A program made the position numbers and the translations under genes. From Burkholderia sp. USMB20 (GTDB taxonomy: Bacteria > Pseudomonadota > Gammaproteobacteria > Burkholderiales > Burkholderiaceae): 64,000 nucleotides of DNA. The stretch lies in the NCBI RefSeq assembly GCF_000949135.2, contig NZ_JTAN02000012.1, forward strand, positions 248,001 through 312,000, given 5' to 3'. A model generated the notes under the pieces. The model was not told the DNA's origin. It searched no databases and worked only from the letters and a program-made list of their open reading frames with translations. Below are positions 9,151 through 17,669 of the stretch, piece by piece (position 1 is the first letter of the stretch; each line of letters starts with the position of its first letter).

Positions 9151-10121
9151 GCGTCGGAATCCCTCGTGGCGGACAGGCCGGCGCACGCGTGCGCCGGGTC
9201 GCGGCGCGCGGCGGCCGTGCCGGTCTGCCAGAAATCGAAATAGTTGAACCAGTTGTACGGCGCCGCGCGACAGTACTGGTCGAGCAGCGCGACGTAGCGC
9301 GCGAGCGCCGCGTCGACGGCCGCCGCGCGTGTGTCGCGGCGCACGTCGGAAAAATCGGCGAGCGTCTCGAAGTGCACATCGTAGCGGTTGCCGTCGCGAT
9401 AGAGGCCCGTCATGAACAGCACCGGACGCCGCAGCATCGCGGCCATGTACAGCGGCCCGAGCGGGAATGCCGCCGGCGCGCCGAGCAGCGGCAGCCACCG
9501 CAGCGACGCGGTCGCGTCGTCGAGCAGCGTGCGGTCGGCGAGCATCCCGACCATGCAGTTCGCGTCGAGGCGTTCGCGCACCTTCAGCATCGAGTCGACC
9601 TGCCCGAGCGGAATCACTTCCGGCTTCGCGGCCGGGTTGACGGCGGCGAGCGTTGCGTTGATCTTGCGCGCGTTCTCTTCGAACATCGTGACGACGACGC
9701 GCAGGTCCGGGCGCGTGCGGCCGATCGCGCGCACGACTTCGAAGCTGCCGAGATGCGCGCCCATCAGGAATGCGCCGCGCCCGCCGGCAAGCGCGGCGTC
9801 GACCCGCGTTTCGCCGTGCAGCCGGATGTCGAACAGGTCGAAGCGGCCGTTCATCAGGTAGATGCGGTCGTGGATCGTCGCCGCGAACGTGAACACGTGC
9901 CGGTACACGTCGCGCCAGCGCGCGGGACGGCCGAGCACGCGGCGCAGGTAGTCGCGCGACGCGGCGCACGCGACCGGCGAGAACAGCACGAAATAAGTCG
10001 CGACGGCATGCAGCACGATGCGCGACGGCCGCCGGCCGAAACGCAGCGAGATCCAGGTCATCACGCGCAGCAACCCGGCGTTGCTGCGTTCCTGGCGCTC
10101 GGCCCATGCGGTGCGCTTCAT
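9147..10121 (-). CDS. LpxL/HtrB-type lysophospholipid acyltransferase family protein
   Basis: A 324-residue membrane-associated acyltransferase. The catalytic HX4E motif is seen as HLGSFE in MGAHLGSFEVVRAIGR, with a hydrophobic N-terminal anchor around residues 35-55. The family moves acyl chains from acyl-ACP to lipid acceptors; in aryl-polyene and xanthomonadin loci the homologue is thought to transfer the polyene onto its lipid carrier. Start at 10121 overlaps the AMP-ligase stop by 4 bp. Confidence 0.87.
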   Translation of the reverse strand: MKRTAWAERQERSNAGLLRVMTWISLRFGRRPSRIVLHAVATYFVLFSPVACAASRDYLRRVLGRPARWRDVYRHVFTFAATIHDRIYLMNGRFDLFDIRLHGETRVDAALAGGRGAFLMGAHLGSFEVVRAIGRTRPDLRVVVTMFEENARKINATLAAVNPAAKPEVIPLGQVDSMLKVRERLDANCMVGMLADRTLLDDATASLRWLPLLGAPAAFPLGPLYMAAMLRRPVLFMTGLYRDGNRYDVHFETLADFSDVRRDTRAAAVDAALARYVALLDQYCRAAPYNWFNYFDFWQTGTAAARRDPAHACAGLSATRDSDA

Positions 10122-11956
10122 GGCTGCGCGCCGTCCTGCGCGGCCGGCGGCGCGGACAGCACGCCGGTCGCGACGTCGCGCGCACCCGCGCGCAGCGTGA
10201 AGCGGATCGCACCGCCGACCGCAGCATCGAACGCGAGATCGAGCGCCTCGCCCGGCGCGACCGGGCTCAGGAATTTCGCGGAAGCCAGCCGCCACGTATC
10301 GAGCGGGCGATTCAGCGATGCGCCGAGTGCGGCGATCGCGTGATCGAGCAGCACGACGCCCGGCACGATCGGACGACCGGGGAAATGGCCGGGCAGCGCC
10401 GGATGATCGGCGGGAATCGTGAACGCGAGCGGCGCGTCGGGCGCGTCCGTCGCGGCGCGCTCGCGCACGTCGGCTCCGGCGGCGCGCGTGTGCCGTGCGA
10501 CGAGCGCCGCGAGCACGTCGCGCGGCAGCTTGCCCGTTTCGTTGCGCGGCAATGCGTCGACGAACACGAGCGGGCGCGGCATGAACGCGGGATCGATCCG
10601 TTCGCGCAGCGCGCGCTGCACGTCGGCCGCGGCGAGCGTCGGCGCGACCACGAGCGCGACGAGGCGCGTGACCGGTTCGCGGGTCGCATCGGCGTCGGCC
10701 GGCGCGATGTCGTCCGGCATGAAGAACACGCCGTCGACGACGTCGGCAATCGCGTTCAGCTGATGGTTCAGGTAGGCGAGCGACGTGCGCTTGCCGGCGA
10801 TGTTGACGAGGTCCGCCTTGCGGCCGTGCAGCAGGAACCGGCCGTCGCCGAGCAGCTCGAGCGCGTCGCCCATCGGCACCGGGGTTTCGACGTGTCCGCC
10901 CGACACCCACACGGTCGGGCCGCTGTCGTCGCCCGCGGCATCGTGGTCCGACGCGTCGTGCGCCGCGCGCGCGTCGAGCCGGATGTCCGGGAACGGTTGC
11001 CACGCGGCGCCCTGCGACGTGCGGCGCGTCGCGATCTGGCCGGTTTCGGTGCTGCCGTAGATCTCGACGAGCGGCGCCTCGAGCGCGGCTTCGGCTTCGC
11101 ACGCGAGTTTTTCCGACAGCGGCGCGGTGGCCGACAGCACGAGCGCGGCCGGCGGCAGCGCATCGCCGGCCGACAGCAGCGCGCGCAGGTGGATCGGCGA
11201 CGTGACGAGCACGCGCGGCTGCGGGATCGCGGCGAGTTCGTCGCGAATGTCGACCGGGTAGAACGGCTGGCGGTTGCTGAACGCGAGGCCGCCGATCAGC
11301 GCGAGCAGCACCGTCGATTCGAAGCCGTACATGTGCTGCGCGGGCACGGTGCCGATCAGCGTGGCCGCGCGGCCGTCGAGCAGGCCGAGGCGCTCGGCCG
11401 CCGCGCGCACGCAGCCGACCAGGAAGCCCCAGGTCTTGCGGTGCGGCACCGGCGCGCCGGTCGAGCCGGACGTGAACACGTACGCCATGATCCGCGACGC
11501 GTCGATCTGCGGCACCACGCACGGTGCGTCGCCGGGGAGTTCGCCGGGTGCGGCGTCCGGATACGCGAAGCGCGGCAGGTCGATCGTGCAGTCCGGCGCG
11601 TCGTGCAGGCAGAACGCGTCCGGTGCGAACGACGCGAGCTGGCGCACCATCTCGGGCGTGTGCGTCGACGGCAGCAGGCTGATCCTGCCGGTGACGAGCG
11701 CCGCGCACAGGCTGACCGCGAAGCGGTAGCGGTCGCGGCACACGTTGAACACGTGGCGGCCGGCGGGCAATGCGGCGGCCACGCGCGCGACGTCGGCGAC
11801 GAACGTGCGGACGGTGACGGGCGTGCCGTCGCGCCAGGCGATCGTCTGGTCCGGCGAGGAATGGAATACCAGCGGGTGAGTCGGCATAAATCGGTCAAAG
11901 CGAAAGGCGGTCACCGGCGCGGCCGCGCTGCGGCGCCGCGCCGGCCATGAATTCAT
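10118..11956 (-). CDS. AMP-dependent ligase fused to a hotdog dehydratase domain
   Basis: A 612-residue two-domain protein. Residues 25 to about 470 form an adenylating enzyme: FTSGSTGAPVPHRKTWG (phosphate loop), YGSTETGQIATRR, GRKADLVNIAGKR and a C-terminal Lys in NETGKLPRDV. It probably activates a hydroxybenzoate starter and loads it onto the carrier protein. The last 120 residues are FabA/FabZ-like: DHPALPGHFPGRPIVPGV contains the dehydratase HXXXXGHFPG-type motif. The ATG at 11956 is coupled by ATGA to the upstream gene; an internal ATG at 11887 (MPTHPLVF) is a plausible alternative start. In many clusters the two domains are separate genes. Confidence 0.87.
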   Translation of the reverse strand: MNSWPARRRSAAAPVTAFRFDRFMPTHPLVFHSSPDQTIAWRDGTPVTVRTFVADVARVAAALPAGRHVFNVCRDRYRFAVSLCAALVTGRISLLPSTHTPEMVRQLASFAPDAFCLHDAPDCTIDLPRFAYPDAAPGELPGDAPCVVPQIDASRIMAYVFTSGSTGAPVPHRKTWGFLVGCVRAAAERLGLLDGRAATLIGTVPAQHMYGFESTVLLALIGGLAFSNRQPFYPVDIRDELAAIPQPRVLVTSPIHLRALLSAGDALPPAALVLSATAPLSEKLACEAEAALEAPLVEIYGSTETGQIATRRTSQGAAWQPFPDIRLDARAAHDASDHDAAGDDSGPTVWVSGGHVETPVPMGDALELLGDGRFLLHGRKADLVNIAGKRTSLAYLNHQLNAIADVVDGVFFMPDDIAPADADATREPVTRLVALVVAPTLAAADVQRALRERIDPAFMPRPLVFVDALPRNETGKLPRDVLAALVARHTRAAGADVRERAATDAPDAPLAFTIPADHPALPGHFPGRPIVPGVVLLDHAIAALGASLNRPLDTWRLASAKFLSPVAPGEALDLAFDAAVGGAIRFTLRAGARDVATGVLSAPPAAQDGAQP

Positions 11957-12611
11957 CGTGACGGCTGCGTCGACGCACGGTACGCGCGCACCGCGTCGAC
12001 CATCCGCGGCCGCGCGTCGTGCGGCAGCGCGAAGCGCCGGCACGCATGCTCGGCGGCGAACATCACGGCGACCAGCGGCAGCGACAGGTAGTTCGCGAAT
12101 GTCGACCACGCGACGATCGGCGCGGTCGCGAACAGCAGTGTCGACACTGCGGCGATCGCGACGAAGAACAGCGTCCATGCGAGCGTGATGTGCCGCGTGT
12201 AGCGCGCGACGGCCGGCGTGATCGTGCCGTGGATCAGCGTCGCGAAGCGCGTGCAGAGCGGCACCTGGCCGGCCGCGAGGGTGCGGCCGAACAGCAGCGC
12301 CATCGCGAGGTTGAAGCTCGCGTGCTCCAGATACAGGCCCCATTCGAAATGGCGCGCGAAGCGGGATGCGCACGGCCCAACACAAGCGCGACGGGCGGCC
12401 AGCGCACCGCCGGACGAGCCAGGCGCGCCGCGGCGAGCGCAAGTGCCGCGGCCGAAGGCGCGAAGCAGCAGTGGCGGCACGAGCGCCATCGCGAGGCGAA
12501 GCCGTGCGCGCCGGCGTCGCGGGCCGCCGCGTAGTTGCGCGCCGATCTGGTACGCCGCCACGCGGCGACCGCGCCGGCGCCGCGGGCGAATGCCGGAGCG
12601 GCGTGGCTCAT
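11953..12611 (-). pseudogene. COG4648-type membrane protein gene, frame-disrupted in its 5' half
   Basis: The 3' part encodes a clear membrane protein (FARHFEWGLYLEHASFNL onward, three hydrophobic segments) of the type found beside the AMP-ligase in aryl-polyene loci. An unbroken ORF can begin only at an internal ATG, 12489, giving 178 residues. Upstream, protein-like sequence alternates between two frames: MSHAAPAFARGAGAVA, then VAAYQIGA, then YAAARDAGAHGFA, then LAMALVPPLLLRAFG, then AALALAAARLARPAV, then CASRFARHF. That needs about five single-base slips between 12567 and 12371, most at GCC/GGC runs. Either the gene is damaged or the sequence has errors. The stop overlaps the AMP-ligase start. 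Confidence 0.6.
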
Positions 12612-13214
12612 CCGGCCGCTCCGGCGCGCGGCGGCGGTTTGCGCGTTGCCCGCGGCTGCCGCGGCACGGCGGCAAAAACGACGGACAAACTAGCGGACAA
12701 AAACCGGAAGCGAGGGAGCGGAACGGGCGCGGCATGGTTGCTGGAAACATCGGGCGGATCGGGGCCGGACGCGTGCGTCGGGCCGTCAAACATCATATGA
12801 ATGGCGGCCGGGACGCTAGTCCGGGCCGGCTGTCGTGCACGCACATTTTAGGGCCGCGGCGCGGCGGTTCGAGGCAGGTGCAGCCGGGTTTTGTAACCGA
12901 ATGTATGGCAGCGCACTGAAGCTTTTGCGGCGACGATCCATTTCCATCCGAAGCGGCTCAAGCGTCTGCTGCGATCGGGTCCCGAAACCGGCCGCGGCGG
13001 GGGCCCTTCAGTCTGTAACCATTCCCCGTATACGTGCCGATACCCATCGTCTAGAATCCGCGTAACTTTTACAAACGATCCCCAATAACGCAGGCGGGGA
13101 AGCCGGCAGACGCCGGAGGGACGGAGATTCGCGCGCCTCGCACCGCGCCGGGCGTGCACGACGGTTGCCGTTTTCCGGGCGCCTCCCGCTGCCATGGGCC
13201 GCCTGCCCGCAAGC
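12612..13214. other. Divergent intergenic region between the two aryl-polyene arms
   Basis: About 600 bp without a convincing gene. It separates the minus-strand operon (first gene near 12611) from the plus-strand acyl-carrier-protein gene, so it should hold both promoters. A TATGAT hexamer on the minus strand (12797-12792) and a TAGAAT on the plus strand (near 13051) are possible -10 elements, but neither has a good -35 partner. The stretch 12660-13080 is less GC-rich than the flanking coding DNA, consistent with regulatory sequence. ORFs crossing it have no family resemblance. Confidence 0.5.
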
Positions 13215-13478
13215 ATGATGAACGCACTGGAACAAGAGCTCGCCACGCTGATCATCGGCGAACTGAATCTCGAAGACGTCCCGCTCGAAACGGTGACGGC
13301 CGGGACCCCGCTGTACGGCGAGGGCTTCGGGCTCGACTCCATCGACATCCTGGAAATCGCGCTGCTGATCTCGAAGAAGTACGGCTTCGAGCTGCGCTCG
13401 GACAATCCGGACAACCAGAAGATCTTCGCGACGCTCGGCGCGCTTGCCGCGTATGTCGCCGCGCATCGCACGAAGTGA
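13215..13478 (+). CDS. Acyl carrier protein of the aryl-polyene pathway
   Basis: An 87-residue acyl carrier protein. The phosphopantetheine attachment Ser is about residue 42 in GFGLDSIDILEIAL, followed by the helix LLISKKYGFEL. The protein should carry the starter and growing polyene chain between the ligase, ketosynthase, reductase and dehydratase. An upstream in-frame ATG at 13194 would add seven residues (MGRLPAS); 13215 or 13218 fits the family start MNALEQEL better, although no strong ribosome binding site decides it. First gene of the plus-strand arm. Confidence 0.88.
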   Translation: MMNALEQELATLIIGELNLEDVPLETVTAGTPLYGEGFGLDSIDILEIALLISKKYGFELRSDNPDNQKIFATLGALAAYVAAHRTK

Positions 13479-13593
13479 CGGCGGCGCGCGCGGGCGCGAC
13501 GCGGCACGCAGAGGATGACGGCACGCGGCGGCGGTGGCTGGATGCACCGCCGCCGCGTCGATCGAGGAGGAACGCGATGAACGGAGCAATTCG

Positions 13594-14310
13594 ATGCGGG
13601 CGCTCGTAACGGGCGGCAGCGGCGCACTCGGGCAGGCGATCTGCACGACGCTCGCGCAGGCCGGCCACGAAGTCTGGGTACACGCGAACCGGAATCTCGC
13701 GCAGGCGCAAGCCGTCGCGCAGCAGATCGTCGCGGCCGGCGGCATCGCGCATGCGATCGCATTCGACGTGACCGACGCGGATGCGACGCTCGCCGCGCTC
13801 GCACCGTTCGTCGACGACGCGCCGGTGCAGATCCTCGTCAACAACGCGGGCATTCACGACGACGCGCCGATGGCCGGCATGTCGCGCCGGCAATGGCACA
13901 GCGTGATCGACGTGACGCTCAACGGTTTTTTCAACGTGACGCAACCGCTCCTGCTGCCGATGATCCGCACGCGGCGCGGCCGGATCGTCAACATCGCGTC
14001 GGTCGCCGGCGTGACCGGCAACCGCGGACAGGTCAACTACGCGGCCGCGAAGGCGGGGCTGATCGGCGCGACGAAGTCGCTGTCGCTGGAACTCGCGTCG
14101 CGCGGCATTACCGTGAACGCGGTCGCGCCCGGCATCATCGAGTCGCCGATGGCGGAACATGCGTTTCCCGCCGAACGGATCAAGCAGCTCGTGCCCGCGC
14201 AGCGCGCCGGCCGGCCCGACGAAGTCGCGGCGATGGTCGCGTATCTGGTATCCGATGCGGCTGCCTATGTGACGGGGCAAGTGCTGTCCGTCAACGGCGG
14301 CCTCGCATGA
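13594..14310 (+). CDS. 3-ketoacyl-ACP reductase (FabG-like) of the aryl-polyene pathway
   Basis: A 238-residue short-chain dehydrogenase that should reduce the 3-ketoacyl-ACP made in each elongation round using NADPH. Seen: TGGSGALG cofactor loop at residues 6-13, NNAG near 83-86, catalytic S136, Y149 and K153 (YAAAK). The ATG at 13594 has GGAG about 8 bp upstream. An out-of-frame ATG at 13577, behind a stronger GAGGAGG, opens a 10-codon peptide that overlaps this start and could act as a translational leader. It lies between the carrier protein and the chorismatase. Confidence 0.88.
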   Translation: MRALVTGGSGALGQAICTTLAQAGHEVWVHANRNLAQAQAVAQQIVAAGGIAHAIAFDVTDADATLAALAPFVDDAPVQILVNNAGIHDDAPMAGMSRRQWHSVIDVTLNGFFNVTQPLLLPMIRTRRGRIVNIASVAGVTGNRGQVNYAAAKAGLIGATKSLSLELASRGITVNAVAPGIIESPMAEHAFPAERIKQLVPAQRAGRPDEVAAMVAYLVSDAAAYVTGQVLSVNGGLA

Positions 14311-14407
14311 CGACGCGCGCGGCGTCGGCTTGACGCGTAGCAACGGCGCGCAACGCGGCGCGTGGCCACGATGCCGCGAGCCCGCGCCGCATAGTGAGGA
14401 AATCGAA

Positions 14408-15688
14408 GTGTCAGTGCATCCAGTCGACGCCGAACGGCGAGCGTGTTCCCCGTCGTCCGCCACCAGCGCGGTCGCACGCGGACCCATGGCGGCCACGTCC
14501 ACCGCGAACGGCGGCAATCGTGCGTTGCGGCTCGTCCAGATCGATCAGGCACGGCTGGCTGCGCTGCTGCACGATGCGCAGCAGCGGGGCGACGCATTCG
14601 ACCGCGTGTTTCCGGGTGCGCTGGGCGCGGTCTGCATCGGCGCGGCCGGGTCGCCGGCTGATGCGATGGCGCGCGTGCTCGCCGCCGCCGCGCCCGACCT
14701 GCCGCTCGCACCGGTGCAGATGGCGCTGCTCGATGCCGGCAGCCATGCACGCGCCGATGCGGTCTGCGAAATCTGGCAGTGCGACGCGCGCGACCTGCGC
14801 GGCGAGCGACGCGGCGCGCTGCAGTACCGCTACAGCGCAACGGCGGGGCTCGTGTTCGGCAGCATCGTCGTGCAGGAAGCGCAGGCAGCGCAGGAGGCTC
14901 AGGAATCGGCCGATGCGGATCGCGACGGCGGCACGCCGCTCGAGCGCGCGACCTACGACGCGTACCGCGCGCTGTTCGACGTGCTCGATACGCTCGGCAT
15001 CCCGCATCCGCTGCGGATCTGGAACACCGTGCCGGCGATCAACGCGCAGCAGTTCGGGATCGAACGCTATCGTCAGTTCAATATCGGCAGGCAGCGCGCG
15101 TTCGACGCATGCCGCCGCGCGCTGACGGGCGGCGTGCCGGCCGCCTGCGCGCTCGGTTCGGTCGTGCCGGTCGCGGGCGACACGCCGCCGGCCGCGCCGC
15201 TCGCGATCCATTTCATCGCGAGCCGTGCGCCGGCCGATCCGGTCGAGAACCCGCGCCAGGTCAGCGCGTATCACTACCCGGCCGAGTACGGCCCGCGTGC
15301 GCCGACGTTCGCGCGCGCGGCCGCATGGCCGGGCGACGCTGCCGCGCCGCTGCTGTTCGTGTCGGGCACCGCCAGCATCGTCGGGCATCGCACCGTGCAT
15401 CACGGCGACGTCGTCGCGCAAACGCGCGAGACGATCGCGAACCTGGCCGCCGTGCTCGAGCAGGCCGCGCGGCAGGGGCACGGCCCGTTCACGCTTGCCG
15501 ACCTGAGCTACCGCGTCTACGTGCGCGACGCCGGCGATGCCGCGGCGCTCGCCGCGGTCGAACGCGCGTTGCGCGATGCGGCCGGCCCCGGCGTGCGGCC
15601 GCTGTTCGTCCACGCGGACGTGTGCCGCGACGATCTGCTGGTCGAGATCGAGGCGAGCGCCGGCCATCCGCTGGAGCACCTGTCGTGA
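14408..15688 (+). CDS. Chorismatase of the FkbO/Hyg5/XanB2 family (hydroxybenzoate-forming)
   Basis: A 426-residue protein resembling chorismatases that cleave chorismate to pyruvate plus a benzoate or dihydrobenzoate. XanB2 of Xanthomonas makes 3- and 4-hydroxybenzoate for xanthomonadin and ubiquinone. Seen: RIWNTVPAINAQQFGIERYR with FNIGRQRAFDAC near residues 205-235, and FVSGTASIVGHRTVHHGD near 318-335, the characteristic signature. The GTG at 14408 is preceded by GAGGA at 7 bp spacing, which decides the start over upstream ATGs. It probably provides the aryl starter unit that the ligase on the opposite arm activates. Product choice cannot be read from sequence alone. Confidence 0.8.
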   Translation: MSVHPVDAERRACSPSSATSAVARGPMAATSTANGGNRALRLVQIDQARLAALLHDAQQRGDAFDRVFPGALGAVCIGAAGSPADAMARVLAAAAPDLPLAPVQMALLDAGSHARADAVCEIWQCDARDLRGERRGALQYRYSATAGLVFGSIVVQEAQAAQEAQESADADRDGGTPLERATYDAYRALFDVLDTLGIPHPLRIWNTVPAINAQQFGIERYRQFNIGRQRAFDACRRALTGGVPAACALGSVVPVAGDTPPAAPLAIHFIASRAPADPVENPRQVSAYHYPAEYGPRAPTFARAAAWPGDAAAPLLFVSGTASIVGHRTVHHGDVVAQTRETIANLAAVLEQAARQGHGPFTLADLSYRVYVRDAGDAAALAAVERALRDAAGPGVRPLFVHADVCRDDLLVEIEASAGHPLEHLS

Positions 15689-15813
15689 AGCGCGCGGGCC
15701 TGTCGCTGCGCGAACCGTCGCCGCACGCGGGCGGCGTCGACGAAGCCTGTCGGCCGTCGCCTGCAGGTCATAAACTTTTGTCAGGATCCTCGTCTTCGCA
15801 ATCGGCCGTTCCC

Positions 15814-16620
15814 ATGTCCACGCTGCAGGCCTCGTCCACCCATCTCGTACTGATTCCGAGCTACAACCCGGGCGTCAAGGTCGACACGACCGTGCGCAAC
15901 GCCCGCGCGCAGTGGAATCCGGTGTGGGTCGTCGTCGACGGCAGCACCGACGGCAGCGCCGAGCGCCTGCAGGCGATGGCCGGGCGCGACCCCGGGCTGC
16001 GCGTGATCGTGCTGCCGGCGAACCGCGGCAAGGGCGCCGCGGTGCTGGCCGGGCTCGATGCGGCGGCCGCGAGCGGCTTCACGCACGTGCTGACGATGGA
16101 TTCCGACGGCCAGCATCCGGCCGACCTGATTCCCGAATTCATGGCCGCGTCGCAGGCGGCGCCGGATGCGATGGTGCTGGGCCTGCCGAAGTTCGACGCG
16201 AGCGCGCCGCAGCTGCGCGTGCAGGGCCGGCGGCTGTCGAACGGATGGGCCGACCTCGAGACGCTGTGGGCCGGGATCGGCGATTCGCTGTACGGCTTTC
16301 GCGTGTACCCGGTCGCGCCGCTCGCCGCGATCATGCATCGCCAGCCGTGGATGCGCGGCTTCGACTTCGATCCGGAAGCCGCCGTGCGGCTGTGCTGGGC
16401 CGGGGTGCGGCCGATCCGCATCGAAGCGCCGGTGCGCTACTTCGGCGCGCACGAGGGCGGCGTGTCGCATTTCCACTACGGCCGCGACAACGCGCTGCTC
16501 GCGTGGATGCACCTGCGGCTGTTCGCCGGTTTCGTGGTGCGGCTGCCGATGCTGGTCGCGCGGCGGCTGACGCGCCGGTCGCGTTCCGCGTTCGGCCGGT
16601 CGTCCGGCCGTGGCGATTGA
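15814..16620 (+). CDS. Family 2 glycosyltransferase of the aryl-polyene locus
   Basis: A 268-residue GT-A fold glycosyltransferase. Seen: VLIPSYNPG near the start, VVVDGSTDGSAE for nucleotide binding, NRGKGAAVLAGL, and the metal-binding MDSDGQHPADLIPEF near residue 98. No long membrane segments are evident, so it is cytoplasmic or peripheral. Family 2 transferases are regular members of xanthomonadin-type loci and probably decorate the lipid anchor; the sugar is unknown. It lies 125 bp after the chorismatase on the same strand and is the last gene of this arm. Confidence 0.85.
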   Translation: MSTLQASSTHLVLIPSYNPGVKVDTTVRNARAQWNPVWVVVDGSTDGSAERLQAMAGRDPGLRVIVLPANRGKGAAVLAGLDAAAASGFTHVLTMDSDGQHPADLIPEFMAASQAAPDAMVLGLPKFDASAPQLRVQGRRLSNGWADLETLWAGIGDSLYGFRVYPVAPLAAIMHRQPWMRGFDFDPEAAVRLCWAGVRPIRIEAPVRYFGAHEGGVSHFHYGRDNALLAWMHLRLFAGFVVRLPMLVARRLTRRSRSAFGRSSGRGD

Positions 16621-16770
16621 TGGCCCGATTGTCATCAATCGGCTGAGCAATCGCGCCGTTCGTTCCGTATTTGTCAGTAATCAAGCTGTCATTCGATGTA
16701 AACATCTGGTAATTTTCTGCCGGATTATGCAAAATCGCCGCTCCCAAATACAACTATCGAGGGATCCGGG

Positions 16771-17532
16771 ATGCATATCAAGAAAGCGGCGGCCGCGTGC
16801 GGCATGGTTTTCCTGTTGAGCGCATGCGGTGGCGTGCAGAGTCTCGACGCGAACAGCCTGACGTCGGCGGGGACCAACCTGTTCAAGGCGGCGACGCTGT
16901 CGGACAGCGACATCGCGGCACTGTCGAACGACTCGTGCAAGGCGAGCGACGCCGAATCGAAGATCGCCGCGCCGAACAGCGCGTACGCGAAGCGCCTGAC
17001 GAAGGTGATGAAGGGCTTCGGCGACATGACGCTGAACGGCCAGAAGATCAACTACAAGGTCTACATGACCAAGGACGTCAACGCGTGGGCGATGGGCAAC
17101 GGCTGCGTGCGCGTGTACAGCGGCCTGATGGACATGATGAACGACGACGAGCTGCGCGGCGTGATCGGCCATGAAATGGGCCACGTCGCGCTGGGTCACT
17201 CGAAGAAGGCGATGCAGACTGCCTACGCGGTCAGCGCGGCACGCACGGCGGCCGGCGCGGCATCGCCGGGCGTCGCGGCCCTGACGAGCTCGCAGCTCGG
17301 CGACATCACCGAGAAGTTCATCAACGCGCAGTTCTCGCAGACGCAGGAAAGCGCGGCCGACGACTACTCGTTCGACCTGATGAAGCAGAAGAACATGAAC
17401 CAGAAGGGCCTCGTCACCGCGTTCCAGAAGCTCGCGCAGCTCGATGGCGGCAAGAGCTCGATGATGAGCTCGCACCCGTCGTCGACGAGCCGGGCGCAGC
17501 ACATCCAGGATCGCATCGCGAAGGGCAGCTGA
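16771..17532 (+). CDS. M48-family zinc metalloprotease lipoprotein (LoiP/YggG-like)
   Basis: A 253-residue lipoprotein: signal peptide with lipobox LLSAC and lipidated Cys19, then a peptidase M48 domain with the zinc motif HEMGH at residues 134-138 and the downstream metal ligand Glu in QTQESAADDYS. Proteins of this type act in the periplasm or at the outer membrane in envelope quality control. The ATG at 16771 follows GAGGGA at good spacing. A clear intrinsic terminator lies about 45 bp after the stop, so it looks like a single-gene unit. The 150 bp upstream are unusually AT-rich, suggesting its own promoter. Confidence 0.9.
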   Translation: MHIKKAAAACGMVFLLSACGGVQSLDANSLTSAGTNLFKAATLSDSDIAALSNDSCKASDAESKIAAPNSAYAKRLTKVMKGFGDMTLNGQKINYKVYMTKDVNAWAMGNGCVRVYSGLMDMMNDDELRGVIGHEMGHVALGHSKKAMQTAYAVSAARTAAGAASPGVAALTSSQLGDITEKFINAQFSQTQESAADDYSFDLMKQKNMNQKGLVTAFQKLAQLDGGKSSMMSSHPSSTSRAQHIQDRIAKGS

Positions 17533-17578
17533 GCGCCGCCTGATGGCGCCGGTCTCGTCCGGCGCCCGGGATGAACGA

Positions 17579-17611
17579 AACCCCACGCTCTTGCGGGCGT
17601 GGGGTTTTTTG
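17579..17611 (+). terminator. Intrinsic terminator after the M48 protease gene
   Basis: Perfect 8-bp stem CCCCACGC / GCGTGGGG around an 8-nt loop, followed by six T on the plus strand. The A-run on the left also lets it work for minus-strand transcripts coming from lldP, whose stop is near 17670. Confidence 0.88.
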
Positions 17612-17669
17612 TTTTCCGGGGAAGCGGAAAGCGGCCGGAAATCCGCCGGAAAGCGGCCGCGCCGCGTGC

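Noticed and set aside
8495-9379. Upstream extension of the MMPL frame beyond its start
   Set aside because: It overlaps the LolA-like gene out of frame and reads as Arg/Ala-rich nonsense; the ATG at 8494 is coupled to the preceding stop.
12848-13853. Minus-strand ORFs across the aryl-polyene control region and carrier-protein gene
   Set aside because: They run antisense to a clear acyl carrier protein and reductase, and the part outside them has no ribosome binding site or recognisable domain.
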